A DNA stretch of 64,000 nucleotides, taken from NCBI RefSeq assembly GCF_017875235.1, contig NZ_JAGGMI010000010.1:124001-188000 (forward strand), read 5' to 3'. The stretch is from Asticcacaulis solisilvae (GTDB lineage: Bacteria; Pseudomonadota; Alphaproteobacteria; Caulobacterales; Caulobacteraceae). A model generated the notes under the pieces. The model was given only the letters and a program-made list of their open reading frames with translations. It ran no database searches and was not told the DNA's origin. Of the stretch, positions 44,122 to 52,979 are shown piece after piece; the first letter of the stretch is position 1, and each line of letters opens with the position of its first letter. A program made the position numbers and the translations under genes.

Positions 44122-44937
44122 ATGACCATCAAAGCCAAGATTCTGTCGCTTGTCGTCGCCTTCGCCCTCATGGCCACGGCCATAACCGGCCTCAGCCTCA
44201 TGACCATGGCGGATTATGACCGGGTAATCGCCGACTACAAGCGCGCATCAAACAACGCCTTCCGCGCCGAGCAGTTGAACCTGCTCCTGTCGCGCGGCGT
44301 GATCGAGGTCCGCAACGTCTATATCGCCAAGACTCCGGAACAGCTGGAAACGCGCATCGCGGCGATGAACGCGCGCATGCGGGAGGTCGATGTCCTGCTG
44401 ACGACCTGGAAGGCCGAACTCAGGCCCGGCGAGGTCCCGCAATTCGCGTCGATAGAAAAGGATGCCCGCGTCGTTATCGGCTTCAGCGGCAAGGTCGCCG
44501 AGGTCGCCCGCACTCAGTCCCCACGCGAAGCCGAACGGCAGGGCGCGACCGACGGCGCGCTGGCCTGGCGCGAAGCCTTCCAGGCCCGGCTCGACGCCAT
44601 GGTCACCGGCATCAAGGCAACGCTCACCGCCCGCGAGGCCCGGCTGGACGCCTATCAGGCCCAGCGCAGCCGCGACTTCGTCATCGTAGCGGGATCTGCG
44701 ATCGTCCTGGTCCTGTTCGCTTCTCTGTGGGTCGCCATTCGTTCGATCGCCAATCCGCTCAACCGCGTGACCCAGTCGATCATGCGCCTGTCCGAAGGCG
44801 CCTACGACACAGCCATTCCCGCCGCCAAGGGCCAGGACGAAATCTCGCGCCTGTGGAACGCCCTGGGTATCCTTAAGGCCCACGCCATCGAGGCCAAGAA
44901 GATCAACGATCAGAAGCTGGAACTGCATCTGGATTAA
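44122..44937 (+). CDS. Truncated chemoreceptor: sensor domain plus HAMP, no signalling domain
   Basis: A 271-residue protein. It opens MTIKAKILSLVVAFALMATA, a first membrane helix. A periplasmic helical domain of about 150 residues follows with TTWKAELRPGEVPQFASIE, then a second helix (DFVIVAGSAIVLVLFASLWV) and a HAMP domain (NRVTQSIMRLSEGAYDTAIP). It stops ten or so residues after HAMP. The complete MCP encoded at 46987-48660 is clearly paralogous over this whole region ([30 protein letters not shown]) but goes on to a methyl-accepting domain. The gene is either a 3' deletion product or a free-standing sensor. The start was chosen to match the paralogue. Confidence 0.8.
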   Translation: MTIKAKILSLVVAFALMATAITGLSLMTMADYDRVIADYKRASNNAFRAEQLNLLLSRGVIEVRNVYIAKTPEQLETRIAAMNARMREVDVLLTTWKAELRPGEVPQFASIEKDARVVIGFSGKVAEVARTQSPREAERQGATDGALAWREAFQARLDAMVTGIKATLTAREARLDAYQAQRSRDFVIVAGSAIVLVLFASLWVAIRSIANPLNRVTQSIMRLSEGAYDTAIPAAKGQDEISRLWNALGILKAHAIEAKKINDQKLELHLD

Positions 44938-44972
44938 AAAAAATCGTCGCGCCGAAAAAAATTCGCGTCGCC

Positions 44973-44999
44973 GGTCGATTCTCGCATCCTTCGTTCGAT
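44973..44999 (+). promoter_or_regulatory. Candidate ECF42-type promoter upstream of the YCII gene
   Basis: GGTCGA, a 17-base spacer, then CGAT, about 60 bases before the YCII start. From established knowledge, ECF42 promoters have TGTCGA at -35 and a short CGA/TC at -10; the -35 here differs in the first base. The adjacent sigma factor is of this group, so self-contained regulation is plausible. Inference from motif only. Confidence 0.4.
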
Positions 45000-45059
45000 G
45001 AGGTTACATAGCCGGTGCTGATCGTCAGTCCGGCAGCCAACCTCAAAGGAGATGCGCAC

Positions 45060-45491
45060 ATGAAAGTCATCGTTTTCGTCAAGGCCACCGCCGATTCCGA
45101 GGCCGCCGTTCCGCCGACCGCCGAACTGCTCACCGCCATGGGCAATTACAACGAAGAGCTGGTCAAGGCCGGCATCATGCTGGGCGGCGAAGGCCTGAAG
45201 CCGAGCTCGTTCGCCAAGCGCGTCCACTTCGACGGTCCGAACCGCACCGTCATCGACGGCCCCTTCACCGAAACCAAGGAACTGGTCGCCGGCTTCTGGA
45301 TCTGGGAAGTCCGCAACATGGAAGAAGCCGTCGAGTGGGTGAAGCGCTGCCCCAACCCGATGTTCACCGCCAGCGACATCGACATCCGTCCTATGTACGG
45401 CATGGAAGACTACAAGGAATGGGACAAGGAAGGCGGCTGGCTGGAGCAGGAGGTCAAGCTCCGCGAGCAAATCGAAGCCAAGAACGCCTAA
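45060..45491 (+). CDS. YCII/DGPF domain protein (ECF42 partner)
   Basis: A 143-residue protein of the YCII-related DGPF family. It starts MKVIVFVKATADSEAAVPPT and carries VIDGPFTETKELVAGFWIWEV, which includes the DGPF motif, and EEAVEWVKRCPNPM. Members have an unknown role, but many are encoded beside ECF42 sigma factors, as here. The start at 45060 has AAAGGAG eight bases upstream. A two-hairpin repeat lies between it and the sigma factor gene. Confidence 0.9.
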   Translation: MKVIVFVKATADSEAAVPPTAELLTAMGNYNEELVKAGIMLGGEGLKPSSFAKRVHFDGPNRTVIDGPFTETKELVAGFWIWEVRNMEEAVEWVKRCPNPMFTASDIDIRPMYGMEDYKEWDKEGGWLEQEVKLREQIEAKNA

Positions 45492-45513
45492 GTGTAGCTC
45501 AAGCGCCGCATGG

Positions 45514-45575
45514 CTCCTCGCATCCGCTCGGGCGGCCGGTCGGCCTTGCCAAGCAGCACGCTGCTTGGAGGTCAT
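45514..45575. repeat. Two-hairpin intergenic repeat, copy 2
   Basis: A 62-base relative of the element at 1251-1316. Hairpin 1 is GGCC-GGTC-GGCC; hairpin 2 has the nine-base stem CCAAGCAGC/GCTGCTTGG. At three base pairs both partners differ from copy 1, so pairing is kept. It lies between the YCII gene and the ECF42 sigma gene. Confidence 0.7.
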
Positions 45576-45641
45576 AATTATCCTTCTATCCAACACGGCA
45601 TAGCCGCTTGGCTTCTCTGAAAATCCGAATATGGTCCGGGC

Positions 45642-46883
45642 ATGACCACAGCGATTGCCCGGACCATCGACGCCATCTGGAAGATGGAAGCCGCCCGCAT
45701 CATCGGCGGCCTTGCCCGCCGGGTCCGGGACGTCGGCCTGGCCGAGGACCTGGCGCAGGACGCCCTGATCGCCGCGCTCGAACAATGGCCGGCGAAGGGT
45801 ATTCCGCCCAATCCCGGCGCCTGGCTGGCCATGACAGCCAGGAACAAGGCGATCGACCGCCTGCGACGCGACGCCAACCTGCGCCGCAAGCTCGATGAAC
45901 TGGGCCACGAACTGGAAGATAGCGCCATGCCCGCCGAAATCGCGGAAGGCATTCAGGACGATGTGCTGCGGCTGATCTTCACCGCCTGCCATCCCCTGTT
46001 GCCGCATGAGGCCCAGATCGCCCTTACCCTTCGCATCGTCTGCGGCTTGACGACTGAGGAAATCGCCCGCGCCCAGTTGGTGCCGGAACCGACCGTCCAG
46101 CAGCGTATCGTCCGCGCCAAGAAGAAGCTGGCCGACGCCGGCATCGGCTTCAACGATATCGCGCCCGAGGATTTCGACGCGCGCCTGGGCGCCGTGCTCC
46201 AGGTCATCTACCTCATCTACAACGAAGGCTATTCGGCCTCGAGCGGCTCATCCTACCTGCGCCTGTCACTGTGCGAGGAGGCGCTGCGGCTGGCGCGGAT
46301 GCTGGTTCACATGGCCAAGGAAGAGGCCGAAATCCACGCTCTGCTGGCCCTGATGGAACTCCAGTCATCGCGCGCCCGCGCCCGGACCGACGCCACCGGC
46401 ACACCAATCCCCCTGCCCGAACAGAACCGCAATCATTGGGACCGGCTGCAGATCGCCCGCGGCCTCAAGTCCCTGGAAACCTCGCGCAACCTCGGCGGCC
46501 CGCCCGGCGTCTATTATCTCCAGGCGGCGATCGCGGCCTGCCACGCCCGCGCCGTCACGCCTGACGCCACTGACTGGCCGCAGATTTCCGCCCTCTACAG
46601 TCTGCTTTTTGAACTCACTCAATCTCCCGTGGTAAGATTGAACCATGCGGTCGCCGTCGGCATGGCCTATGGACCGTCAAGCGGCCTCCAGCTCCTGGCG
46701 CCGCTGCAAACCGAGGCGGCGCTTAGGGACTATCATCCGCTGTGGGCCGCCCGCGGCGAGCTTCTCTACCGTGCCGAACGTCACGCCGAGGCGCGGGCGG
46801 CCTTTGAGACGGCCGCCGGCATGACGCGCAACGCGCCTGAAAAGACGGCACTTCTGGCGCGCGCCGCCGCCTGCGGTCAATGA
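45642..46883 (+). CDS. ECF42-group RNA polymerase sigma factor with C-terminal TPR-like extension
   Basis: A 413-residue extracytoplasmic-function sigma factor. Region 2 covers about residues 10-80 (VRDVGLAEDLAQDALIAALE, NPGAWLAMTARNKAIDRLRR) and region 4 about 105-170 (IVCGLTTEEIARAQLVPEPT). The 240-residue extension starts with LIYNEGYSASSGSSYLRLSL, a motif typical of ECF42, and is helical with TPR-like repeats. No anti-sigma factor gene is near; in this group the extension itself controls activity. The YCII/DGPF gene upstream on the same strand is the usual partner and a probable target. Confidence 0.9.
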   Translation: MTTAIARTIDAIWKMEAARIIGGLARRVRDVGLAEDLAQDALIAALEQWPAKGIPPNPGAWLAMTARNKAIDRLRRDANLRRKLDELGHELEDSAMPAEIAEGIQDDVLRLIFTACHPLLPHEAQIALTLRIVCGLTTEEIARAQLVPEPTVQQRIVRAKKKLADAGIGFNDIAPEDFDARLGAVLQVIYLIYNEGYSASSGSSYLRLSLCEEALRLARMLVHMAKEEAEIHALLALMELQSSRARARTDATGTPIPLPEQNRNHWDRLQIARGLKSLETSRNLGGPPGVYYLQAAIAACHARAVTPDATDWPQISALYSLLFELTQSPVVRLNHAVAVGMAYGPSSGLQLLAPLQTEAALRDYHPLWAARGELLYRAERHAEARAAFETAAGMTRNAPEKTALLARAAACGQ

Positions 46884-46935
46884 TTACACGCCTGAAGGGA
46901 ATTCCTCATCTTCCATTAACCACGGACGGCATATA

Positions 46936-46962
46936 ACAGCAAAATCTCGCTGTAATAACAGC
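46936..46962 (+). promoter_or_regulatory. ACAGC/GCTGT/ACAGC triple motif upstream of the chemoreceptor
   Basis: The motif ACAGC occurs twice with its complement GCTGT between the copies. In RNA, GCTGT could pair with either copy, giving two exclusive small hairpins. In DNA it may be a repeated operator half-site. The stems are only five base pairs, so this is weak. Confidence 0.3.
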
Positions 46963-46986
46963 CGCTTATAGTATGGGAGTACCCAA

Positions 46987-48660
46987 ATGACGATAAAGTC
47001 GCGCATCCTCTTACTGGTTGGATGCTTCGCGCTGATGGCCGGCGCCGTCACCGGACTGGGCCTGCTGACCATCCAGGATTACAACCGCGTCCTGCGCGAG
47101 GTCAGCGAGGCGCATCAAAACGCCTATCGCGGCGAACATCTCAACCGTCTGGTGACCGCGGCCGTCATGGAATCGCGCGGCGTCTACATGTCCAAGGACA
47201 CGCAAGAAGCCAAGAAGTACGCCGACGGCGTCGACAAGAACCTCGACAAGATCCAGACGCTGCTGGGCGAGTGGCAACCCACGCTCAGGCCGGGACAGCT
47301 CCCCGAATTCGACGGCGTGAAGGCCAAGGCCGACGAATTCGTCGGGTTCCGCCGCGAACTGGCGCGCCTGGGCCGCGACGTCTCGCCCGAAGCCGCCAAT
47401 ATCCAGGGCAATAACGAGGCCAATCGCTCGAACCGCAAGGCGTTCCAGGAAAAGATCGACGCCATGGTGGCGCACATCCACACCAACCTGGAAGCGACGG
47501 AAGCCAAACTGGCCGCCTACAAGGAAAAGCGCATCTGGCAATTCCTGCTGATCGCCGTCACCGGCATCCTGGCCGTGCTGGGCGCCTCGCTGTGGGTCGC
47601 CTTCAAGCAGATTTCGCGTCCGCTGCAGCATGTCACCGAAAACGTCACGCGCATCGCCGAAGGCGCCTACGACACCGAAATCCCGGAGGCACGCGGCCGG
47701 GACGAGATTTCGTCGCTATGGCGCTCGATCCGCACCCTGCGCGACCATGCCCTGGAAGCCGAAACCCTTAAGGCGCACCAGCGCGAGGAAGAAGAGCGCA
47801 TCGCCATCAATATGCGCGAAGAACGCCTGCGCATCGCCGGCGAGTTCGAACAGAGCATGGGCGAACTCGCCAGCCGTTTCGCCAACTCGTCGCGCACCGT
47901 CGCCGATCAGGCCCGCACCCTGTCGCAGAGCGCCGACGACGCTTCGGCCCGCACCGAGTCGGTCAACCACGCCGCCGTCGACGCCGCCAACAATGTCTCG
48001 AACGTGGCGGCCGCCACCGAGGAACTGTCGGCCAGTGTCGGTGAGATCAACAACCAGGTGTCACGCACTTCGGAAATCACCCAACTGGCCGTCATCGAGG
48101 CCCAGAAGACCGAAGCCGCTATCCAGACGCTGAACACCGCCGCCAACCAGATCGGCGACGTCATCAACCTGATCCAGGCGATCGCCGCCCAGACCAACCT
48201 GCTGGCGCTCAACGCCACCATCGAATCGGCGCGCGCCGGCGACGCCGGCAAGGGCTTCGCGGTCGTCGCTTCGGAAGTGAAGCAACTGGCCCAGCAGACC
48301 GCCCGCGCCACGGACGATATCCGCTCCAAGATCTCGGAAATCCAGTCGGCGACCTCGGCCACGGTCGGTTCGATCGACACCATCGTGAAGACGATCGAAA
48401 ACATCGGCCAGCTAACCGCCGGCATCGCCGCCTCGGTCGAACAGCAGGGCCTGGCGACCAACGAAATCGCCAACAACACCAACCTGGCCGCCACGGGCAC
48501 GCTGGAAGTGACCGGCCACATCTCGGGTCTCAGCCACGCGGCATCCGCCACGGGTTCGGCCGCCCAGTCGCTGCTCAGCCTGTCCAACGACCTGGAACGC
48601 CGCTCAGAGGACCTTCAGGCCGAAGTCTTTGACTTTGTTGGCCGTCTGCGATCGGCGTAA
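46987..48660 (+). CDS. Methyl-accepting chemotaxis protein
   Basis: A 557-residue chemoreceptor. Membrane helix 1 is at about residues 8-28. A periplasmic helical sensor domain runs to residue 175, helix 2 is near 177-198 ([19 protein letters not shown]), HAMP is at 199-252, and the long cytoplasmic coiled coil has the conserved tip [25 protein letters not shown] (split here) and [20 protein letters not shown]. The ligand is unknown. No che genes are adjacent. GGGAG lies eight bases before the ATG. A truncated paralogue of its N-terminal half is encoded 2 kb upstream. Confidence 0.93.
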   Translation: MTIKSRILLLVGCFALMAGAVTGLGLLTIQDYNRVLREVSEAHQNAYRGEHLNRLVTAAVMESRGVYMSKDTQEAKKYADGVDKNLDKIQTLLGEWQPTLRPGQLPEFDGVKAKADEFVGFRRELARLGRDVSPEAANIQGNNEANRSNRKAFQEKIDAMVAHIHTNLEATEAKLAAYKEKRIWQFLLIAVTGILAVLGASLWVAFKQISRPLQHVTENVTRIAEGAYDTEIPEARGRDEISSLWRSIRTLRDHALEAETLKAHQREEEERIAINMREERLRIAGEFEQSMGELASRFANSSRTVADQARTLSQSADDASARTESVNHAAVDAANNVSNVAAATEELSASVGEINNQVSRTSEITQLAVIEAQKTEAAIQTLNTAANQIGDVINLIQAIAAQTNLLALNATIESARAGDAGKGFAVVASEVKQLAQQTARATDDIRSKISEIQSATSATVGSIDTIVKTIENIGQLTAGIAASVEQQGLATNEIANNTNLAATGTLEVTGHISGLSHAASATGSAAQSLLSLSNDLERRSEDLQAEVFDFVGRLRSA

Positions 48661-48680
48661 AACCAGCGATCACAATGGTA

Positions 48681-48712
48681 AAAGAAGCCCTGCTCCGGCG
48701 GGGCTTTTTCTT
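48681..48712 (+). terminator. Intrinsic terminator after the chemoreceptor gene
   Basis: Stem AAGCCC/GGGCTT with a ten-base loop and a TTTTTC run after it, 21 bases past the stop codon. Confidence 0.8.
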
Positions 48713-48797
48713 TGCGCGTTGACCGCGGCAATTCCGCTTTACAAACGGCCCGGCTTGGTATCGATTACAAAAAACACATGCCTTACAGGGGGCAAAC

Positions 48798-50126
48798 ATG
48801 CCAGGTTACAACCGCCGCAGCTTTATCGGCGCCGCTACGGGCGCATCCACCCTCGCCGCCGTCTCCGCGCACGCGGCGACCAAGGCCAAAAAGTCCGCGC
48901 CAAGCGACCAGGTCAATATCGCGCTGATCGGCCCCAAGGGCATGGGCTGGGCCAATATGAAGGCCCACATGAAGGTGCCTGGCGTCAACGTCACCACCCT
49001 GTGCGACATCGACGACAAGGTGCTGGCCGAGCGCGGCACCGAGCTTCAGGGCATGACCGGCAAGGCGCCGAAGATCGCGCGCGACTATCGCCGCGTTCTC
49101 GACGACAAGGACATCGACGCCGTCATCATCGCTACGCCCGATCACTGGCACTGCCTGATGACGGTCGACGCCTGTTCGGCCGGCAAGGCCATGTATGTCG
49201 AAAAGCCGCTGGGCAACTCGATCGCCGAATGCAACGCCATGGTCGCCGCCAAGCAGCGCCACAAGTCGGTCGTCCAGGTCGGCCAGTGGCAGCGCTCAAA
49301 CCAGCACTGGGCCGACGCCATCGCCTATGTCCACTCAGGCAAGCTGGGCCGCGTGCGCATGGTCAAGGTCTGGGCGTACCTGCCGTGGGCGCCGATCGTC
49401 ACGCCGCAACCGGACGGTCCGGTGCCGGCGGGCGTCGACTACAACATGTGGCTGGGGCCGGCGGCGGAGCGCCCGTTCAATGCCAACCGCTTCCACTATA
49501 ATTTCCGCTGGTACTGGGACTATGCCGGCGGCCTGATGACCGACTGGGGCGTGCATCTGATGGACATGGCCGTGCTGGGCATGAAGGCGGGCGCGCCGAA
49601 ATCGGTCATGGCGCTGGGCGGCAAGTACGCCTATCCCACCTCCGCCGCCGAGACGCCAGACACCCTGTCGGCGCTCTATGATTACGGTGACTTCTCGCTT
49701 CAGTGGGAACACAGCCAGGCCATCGGCAACGGCTATTACGGCCGGGAACACGGCGTCTCCTTCATCGGCGAGAATGGCACCCTGGTCGTCGATCGCGGCC
49801 AGTGGATGGTCCTGCCGGAAAAGGCGGACAAGACAGGTGCCCTGAAGATTGAAGCCGTCGCGCCCATCAAGCCGTCCGACAACGGACTGGAAAAGCACGC
49901 CGCCAACCTGATCGCCTGTATCAAGGACCGGTCGCTGACGCCGAACTGCACCATCGAAGACGCAGCCAATACCGCCATTGTCTGCCAGATGGGCAATATT
50001 GCTTATCGCACCAAGGACAAGATCTTCTGGGACAAGGCGTCCGGCCGCTTCGGCGACAATGCCGCGGCCAATGCGCTGATTACCCCGACCTATCGCGCTC
50101 CGTGGAAGCTGCCGCCAGTCGCATAG
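48798..50126 (+). CDS. Secreted Gfo/Idh/MocA family oxidoreductase with Tat signal
   Basis: A 442-residue NAD(P)-dependent sugar oxidoreductase-like protein. The N-terminus MPGYNRRSFIGAATGASTLA has a twin-arginine motif, so export of a folded cofactor-bound enzyme is expected. The Rossmann part contains VNIALIGPKGMGWANMKAH and DAVIIATPDHWHCLMTVDAC, then GKAMYVEKPLGNSIAECNAM with the EKP motif. The C-terminal Gfo domain includes FRWYWDYAGGLMTDWGVHLMDMA. Exported members of this kind often act on glycosides in sugar-degrading bacteria; substrate unknown here. Single gene. Confidence 0.88.
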   Translation: MPGYNRRSFIGAATGASTLAAVSAHAATKAKKSAPSDQVNIALIGPKGMGWANMKAHMKVPGVNVTTLCDIDDKVLAERGTELQGMTGKAPKIARDYRRVLDDKDIDAVIIATPDHWHCLMTVDACSAGKAMYVEKPLGNSIAECNAMVAAKQRHKSVVQVGQWQRSNQHWADAIAYVHSGKLGRVRMVKVWAYLPWAPIVTPQPDGPVPAGVDYNMWLGPAAERPFNANRFHYNFRWYWDYAGGLMTDWGVHLMDMAVLGMKAGAPKSVMALGGKYAYPTSAAETPDTLSALYDYGDFSLQWEHSQAIGNGYYGREHGVSFIGENGTLVVDRGQWMVLPEKADKTGALKIEAVAPIKPSDNGLEKHAANLIACIKDRSLTPNCTIEDAANTAIVCQMGNIAYRTKDKIFWDKASGRFGDNAAANALITPTYRAPWKLPPVA

Positions 50127-50138
50127 TAAGGACGTCAT

Positions 50139-50310
50139 ATCCCCCTCCTCCCTACGCGTGCGTGGAGAGGTGGCACCGAGCGTAAGCGAAGATAATGGAG
50201 GGAACGGCCGACGGCCATCCCCTTCACCGCTGTGCCGTTGCTTCGCGCCGCTGGCGATCCCCTCCATTACATGGGGATAAGAGAGGGAACGGCAATCACC
50301 TCTCCTCCCC
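50139..50310. repeat. Imperfect palindromic intergenic sequence between converging genes
   Basis: Includes the perfect 10-base arms TAATGGAGGG/CCCTCCATTA at about 50193-50269 and inner GGC-rich pairs. It recalls the CTCCC-type repeats at 20951 and 24587, but similarity is limited to the general layout. It may act as a terminator for both neighbours. Confidence 0.4.
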
Positions 50311-51447
50311 CACCAGGGGCTGTTCCTCTTCCTTGAGCAACTCCATTGGCCGCGACGCCCGGAACAGCTTGTCGACGCCATATGGCTTCGCGCGCCAGTA
50401 TTGCGGCGGGCCGTCGATCTCGGCGCCCAGTTCCACCGCCGCCTTCCACGGCCAGCGCGGATCGTAAAGGATGCCGCGCGCCAGGGCGACGAAATCGGCC
50501 TTGCCCGAGGCGATGATATCCTCGGCGTGCTGGGGCTTGGTGATCAGGCCGACAGCGAAAGTCGTCAGCCCCTTGGCTTTGACGGCTTCAGCGAACGGTA
50601 CCTGGTAGCCAGGCACCGAGCTGATCGTCTGATGCGGCGACAATCCGCCCGACGAGACATCGACCCAGTCGACGTCGCGCGCCTTCAGCGCCTCGGCGAA
50701 AACAAGCGTCTGTTCGATATCCCAGCCGCCTTCAACCCAGTCGGTCGCCGAGACGCGCACCCCGATCGGCTTTTCGACCGGAAAGACGGCGCGGATGGCG
50801 TCGAACACTTCCAGCGGGAAACGCATGCGATTTTCCAGCGATCCGCCGTATTTGTCATCGCGCGTGTTCGACAGCGGCGACAGGAACTGATGCAACAGGT
50901 AGCCATGCGCGGCGTGCAGTTCGATGGCGTCGATCCCCAGCCGGTCGGCGCGCTCCGCCGCCGCGACGAAGGCGTCGCGCACACGGTTGAGCCCTGTCCG
51001 ATCCAGCGCTACCGGCGGATTTTCGCCGTCCTTGTACGGCAGGTTCGACGCGCTCCAGGTTTGCCAGCCGCCGGCCTCCTCAGGCGCGATCTGGTGGCCG
51101 CCCGCCCACGGCACGTCACAGGACGCCTTGCGCCCGGCGTGGGCCAGCTGGATGGCGACGCCAATCCCCGAATGGCGACGGACGGCGGCGAGCGCCGGCT
51201 TCAGTGCATTTTCGGTGGCGTCATCCCACAGGCCCAGATCGCTTGGCGTGATGCGTCCGTCGGGCTCGACGGCGGTGGCTTCGATGATCATCAGCCCGGC
51301 GCCGGACAGGGCCAGATGGCCAAGATGGATCATGTGCCAGTCGGTCGCCTCGCCATTGTGCGCCGAATACTGGCACATGGGCGAAATGACGATTCGGTTG
51401 GCGAGCGCCAGGTTACGCAGTCCGGTACGCTTGAACAAAGCCGTCAT
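50296..51447 (-). CDS. NADH:flavin oxidoreductase, Old Yellow Enzyme family (YqjM/NamA-like)
   Basis: A 383-residue FMN-dependent ene-reductase. Seen: NLALANRIVISPMCQYSAHNGEATDWHMIHLG at the start (YqjM-type CQYS with the redox-tuning Cys), VAIQLAHAGRKAS, and the substrate and FMN motif IELHAAHGYLLHQFLSPLSN, then DKYGGSLENRMRFPLE. It reduces activated C=C bonds with NAD(P)H; the natural substrate is unknown. The C-terminal LLKEEEQPLVGEER tail is charged. Single gene, divergent from the SAM riboswitch and metX. Confidence 0.93.
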   Translation of the reverse strand: MTALFKRTGLRNLALANRIVISPMCQYSAHNGEATDWHMIHLGHLALSGAGLMIIEATAVEPDGRITPSDLGLWDDATENALKPALAAVRRHSGIGVAIQLAHAGRKASCDVPWAGGHQIAPEEAGGWQTWSASNLPYKDGENPPVALDRTGLNRVRDAFVAAAERADRLGIDAIELHAAHGYLLHQFLSPLSNTRDDKYGGSLENRMRFPLEVFDAIRAVFPVEKPIGVRVSATDWVEGGWDIEQTLVFAEALKARDVDWVDVSSGGLSPHQTISSVPGYQVPFAEAVKAKGLTTFAVGLITKPQHAEDIIASGKADFVALARGILYDPRWPWKAAVELGAEIDGPPQYWRAKPYGVDKLFRASRPMELLKEEEQPLVGEER

Positions 51448-51628
51448 CTGTAATCCTCTCAGCAGCGGTTACCGTTATCTGGTCACCGCAACCTTGAAGC
51501 GCTAGGGCCCCTGCATAAGAAAGCGGTTGGGGAAACTAAGCGGTGCGACACATTGCGTCTTCTGAAGCCCGAACGGCTTTGCGGCCTTCCCTTGACGTCC
51601 TGGCAAGATATCGGGCATATTGTGGTTA

Positions 51629-51774
51629 CTCATCGAGACCAGCCGAGGGACAGGCCCGACGACGCTGGGGCAACCGCTGACATATTCAGTATGGTGCCAA
51701 CTCCTACGGGGCTGCCCAAGCCGTTTGCGCGTCAGCGCAAGTTGCGGAAAAGCAAGAATGCCCCGATAGATGAG
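51629..51774 (+). promoter_or_regulatory. SAM-I (S-box) riboswitch upstream of metX
   Basis: P1 is CTCATC paired with GATGAG at the far end. The core order matches SAM-I: GAGACCAGCCGAGGGACAGG, the GCCCGACGACGCTGG part of P2, GGGGCAACC, then P3 and GGTGCCAACTCC. P2 is CCAGC/GCTGG. It lies 73 bases before metX, a methionine-pathway gene, as expected. The 400-base gap 51448-51847 holds nothing else recognised. No U-rich terminator follows, so control may be at translation or through an undetected structure. A GCGCC/GGCGC hairpin and alternative pairings for GATGAG exist after P1. Confidence 0.88.
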
Positions 51775-51847
51775 ACGAAGAACAGCGCCTCATGGCGCGT
51801 GCTCTCCCGTCTGGTCTCGATGACAGTATTTCGCGACCGGACACACC

Positions 51848-52834
51848 ATGAACGCCATAAATTTCGAGTTTGCCAAGCCTGACCTCGTCGGCACCGACAT
51901 CATTGCCGCGCTTCCTGATGATTTCCGCCTGCAGAGCGGCGACAGGCTGGAACAGAAAACGGTAGTCGCGCGTGTCTATGGTCCGGCGAATGCGCCCGTG
52001 GTCGTGGCCGCCGGCGGTATCTCCGCCGGCCGTGTGCTGTTCGCCAAGGAAGACACCACCGACACCGCGCCCGGCTGGTGGGAAGGCGTGGCGGGTCCTG
52101 GTGAGGCGCTTGACCTCAATCGCTTCCGTGTCCTGTCGATCGAGTTCGCCCCGCAACTGCCGGCCAGCCGGGTTTATACCATCACCACCCACGATCAGGC
52201 GCGTCTCGTCCGGCTGCTGCTCGACCAGCTGGGCGTCCAGAAACTCTATTCCTTCATCGGCGCGTCCTACGGCGCCATGATCGGCCTGGCCTTTGCTGAA
52301 CTGTACCCGGACGATGTCGAGCGCCTGTGCATCATCTCGGCGGCGCACCGCGCGCATCCAATGGCGACGGCCTTCCGCGGCCTGCAACGCCGCCTGTTGC
52401 AGTTCGGCCGCGACAATGGCAAGCCCCAGGAAGGCATCTCGCTGGCGCGCCAGCTGGCCATGACGACCTATCGCTCGGACGCCGAGTTTTCCGAGCGCTT
52501 CGACGGCGCGCCGCCGCCGACCGCCGGCGGCAACTATGTGGTCTGCCAGTATCTGCGCGCGCGCGGCGACGCCTATACCGCCACCGACGTCAACCGCTGG
52601 ATTTCGATGTCGGACAGCCTGGACCGCCACCGCGTTGATCCTTCGAAGATCAAGGCGCGCGTCTATCTCGCCGCCGTCCCGACCGACCGGCTGGTGCCCT
52701 ATGACGACATGAAGGCTTTGGACGAGCAACTGGCGGACAGCGTATTTATGGAGTTTCCCTCGCTCTACGGCCATGACGCGTTCCTGAAGGAAATCGCACT
52801 GGTATCGGAGATCGTCAGGACGTCGCTCAGCTAA
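51848..52834 (+). CDS. metX: Homoserine O-acyltransferase, MetX family
   Basis: A 328-residue alpha/beta-hydrolase-fold enzyme that activates homoserine as an O-succinyl or O-acetyl ester in methionine synthesis. Family blocks: TAPGWWEGVAGPGEALDLNRFRV, the nucleophile elbow SFIGASYGAMIGLAFAELYP, MTTYRSDAEFSERF and LYGHDAFLKE with the catalytic His. It is shorter than typical MetX (about 370) and closest in look to the succinyl-type enzymes of Xanthomonas relatives; acyl donor uncertain. It is controlled by a SAM-I riboswitch and followed by metB. Confidence 0.85.
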   Translation: MNAINFEFAKPDLVGTDIIAALPDDFRLQSGDRLEQKTVVARVYGPANAPVVVAAGGISAGRVLFAKEDTTDTAPGWWEGVAGPGEALDLNRFRVLSIEFAPQLPASRVYTITTHDQARLVRLLLDQLGVQKLYSFIGASYGAMIGLAFAELYPDDVERLCIISAAHRAHPMATAFRGLQRRLLQFGRDNGKPQEGISLARQLAMTTYRSDAEFSERFDGAPPPTAGGNYVVCQYLRARGDAYTATDVNRWISMSDSLDRHRVDPSKIKARVYLAAVPTDRLVPYDDMKALDEQLADSVFMEFPSLYGHDAFLKEIALVSEIVRTSLS

Positions 52835-52839
52835 CTACT

Positions 52840-52963
52840 CCTTCTCCCCGTTTACGGGGAGAAGGTGGCCCAACGGGCCGGATGAGGGGCCTCTCTCAGC
52901 CGGTATGCCCCTCACCCGGCTTGCTGAAGCAAGCCACCCTCTCCCCGTAAACGGGGAGAGGGG
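52840..52963. repeat. Large imperfect palindromic repeat (CTCCCCGTTTACGGGGAG type)
   Basis: A 124-base element whose ends are themselves palindromes, TCTCCCCGTTTACGGGGAGA on the left and CTCTCCCCGTAAACGGGGAG on the right. Inner GATGAGGGGC and GCCCCTCACC arms pair. Elements of this sequence are common between genes in many alphaproteobacteria (established knowledge, from memory). It separates metX from metB and ends 16 bases before the metB start. Confidence 0.85.
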
Positions 52964-52979
52964 AATACGGCACGGACAC

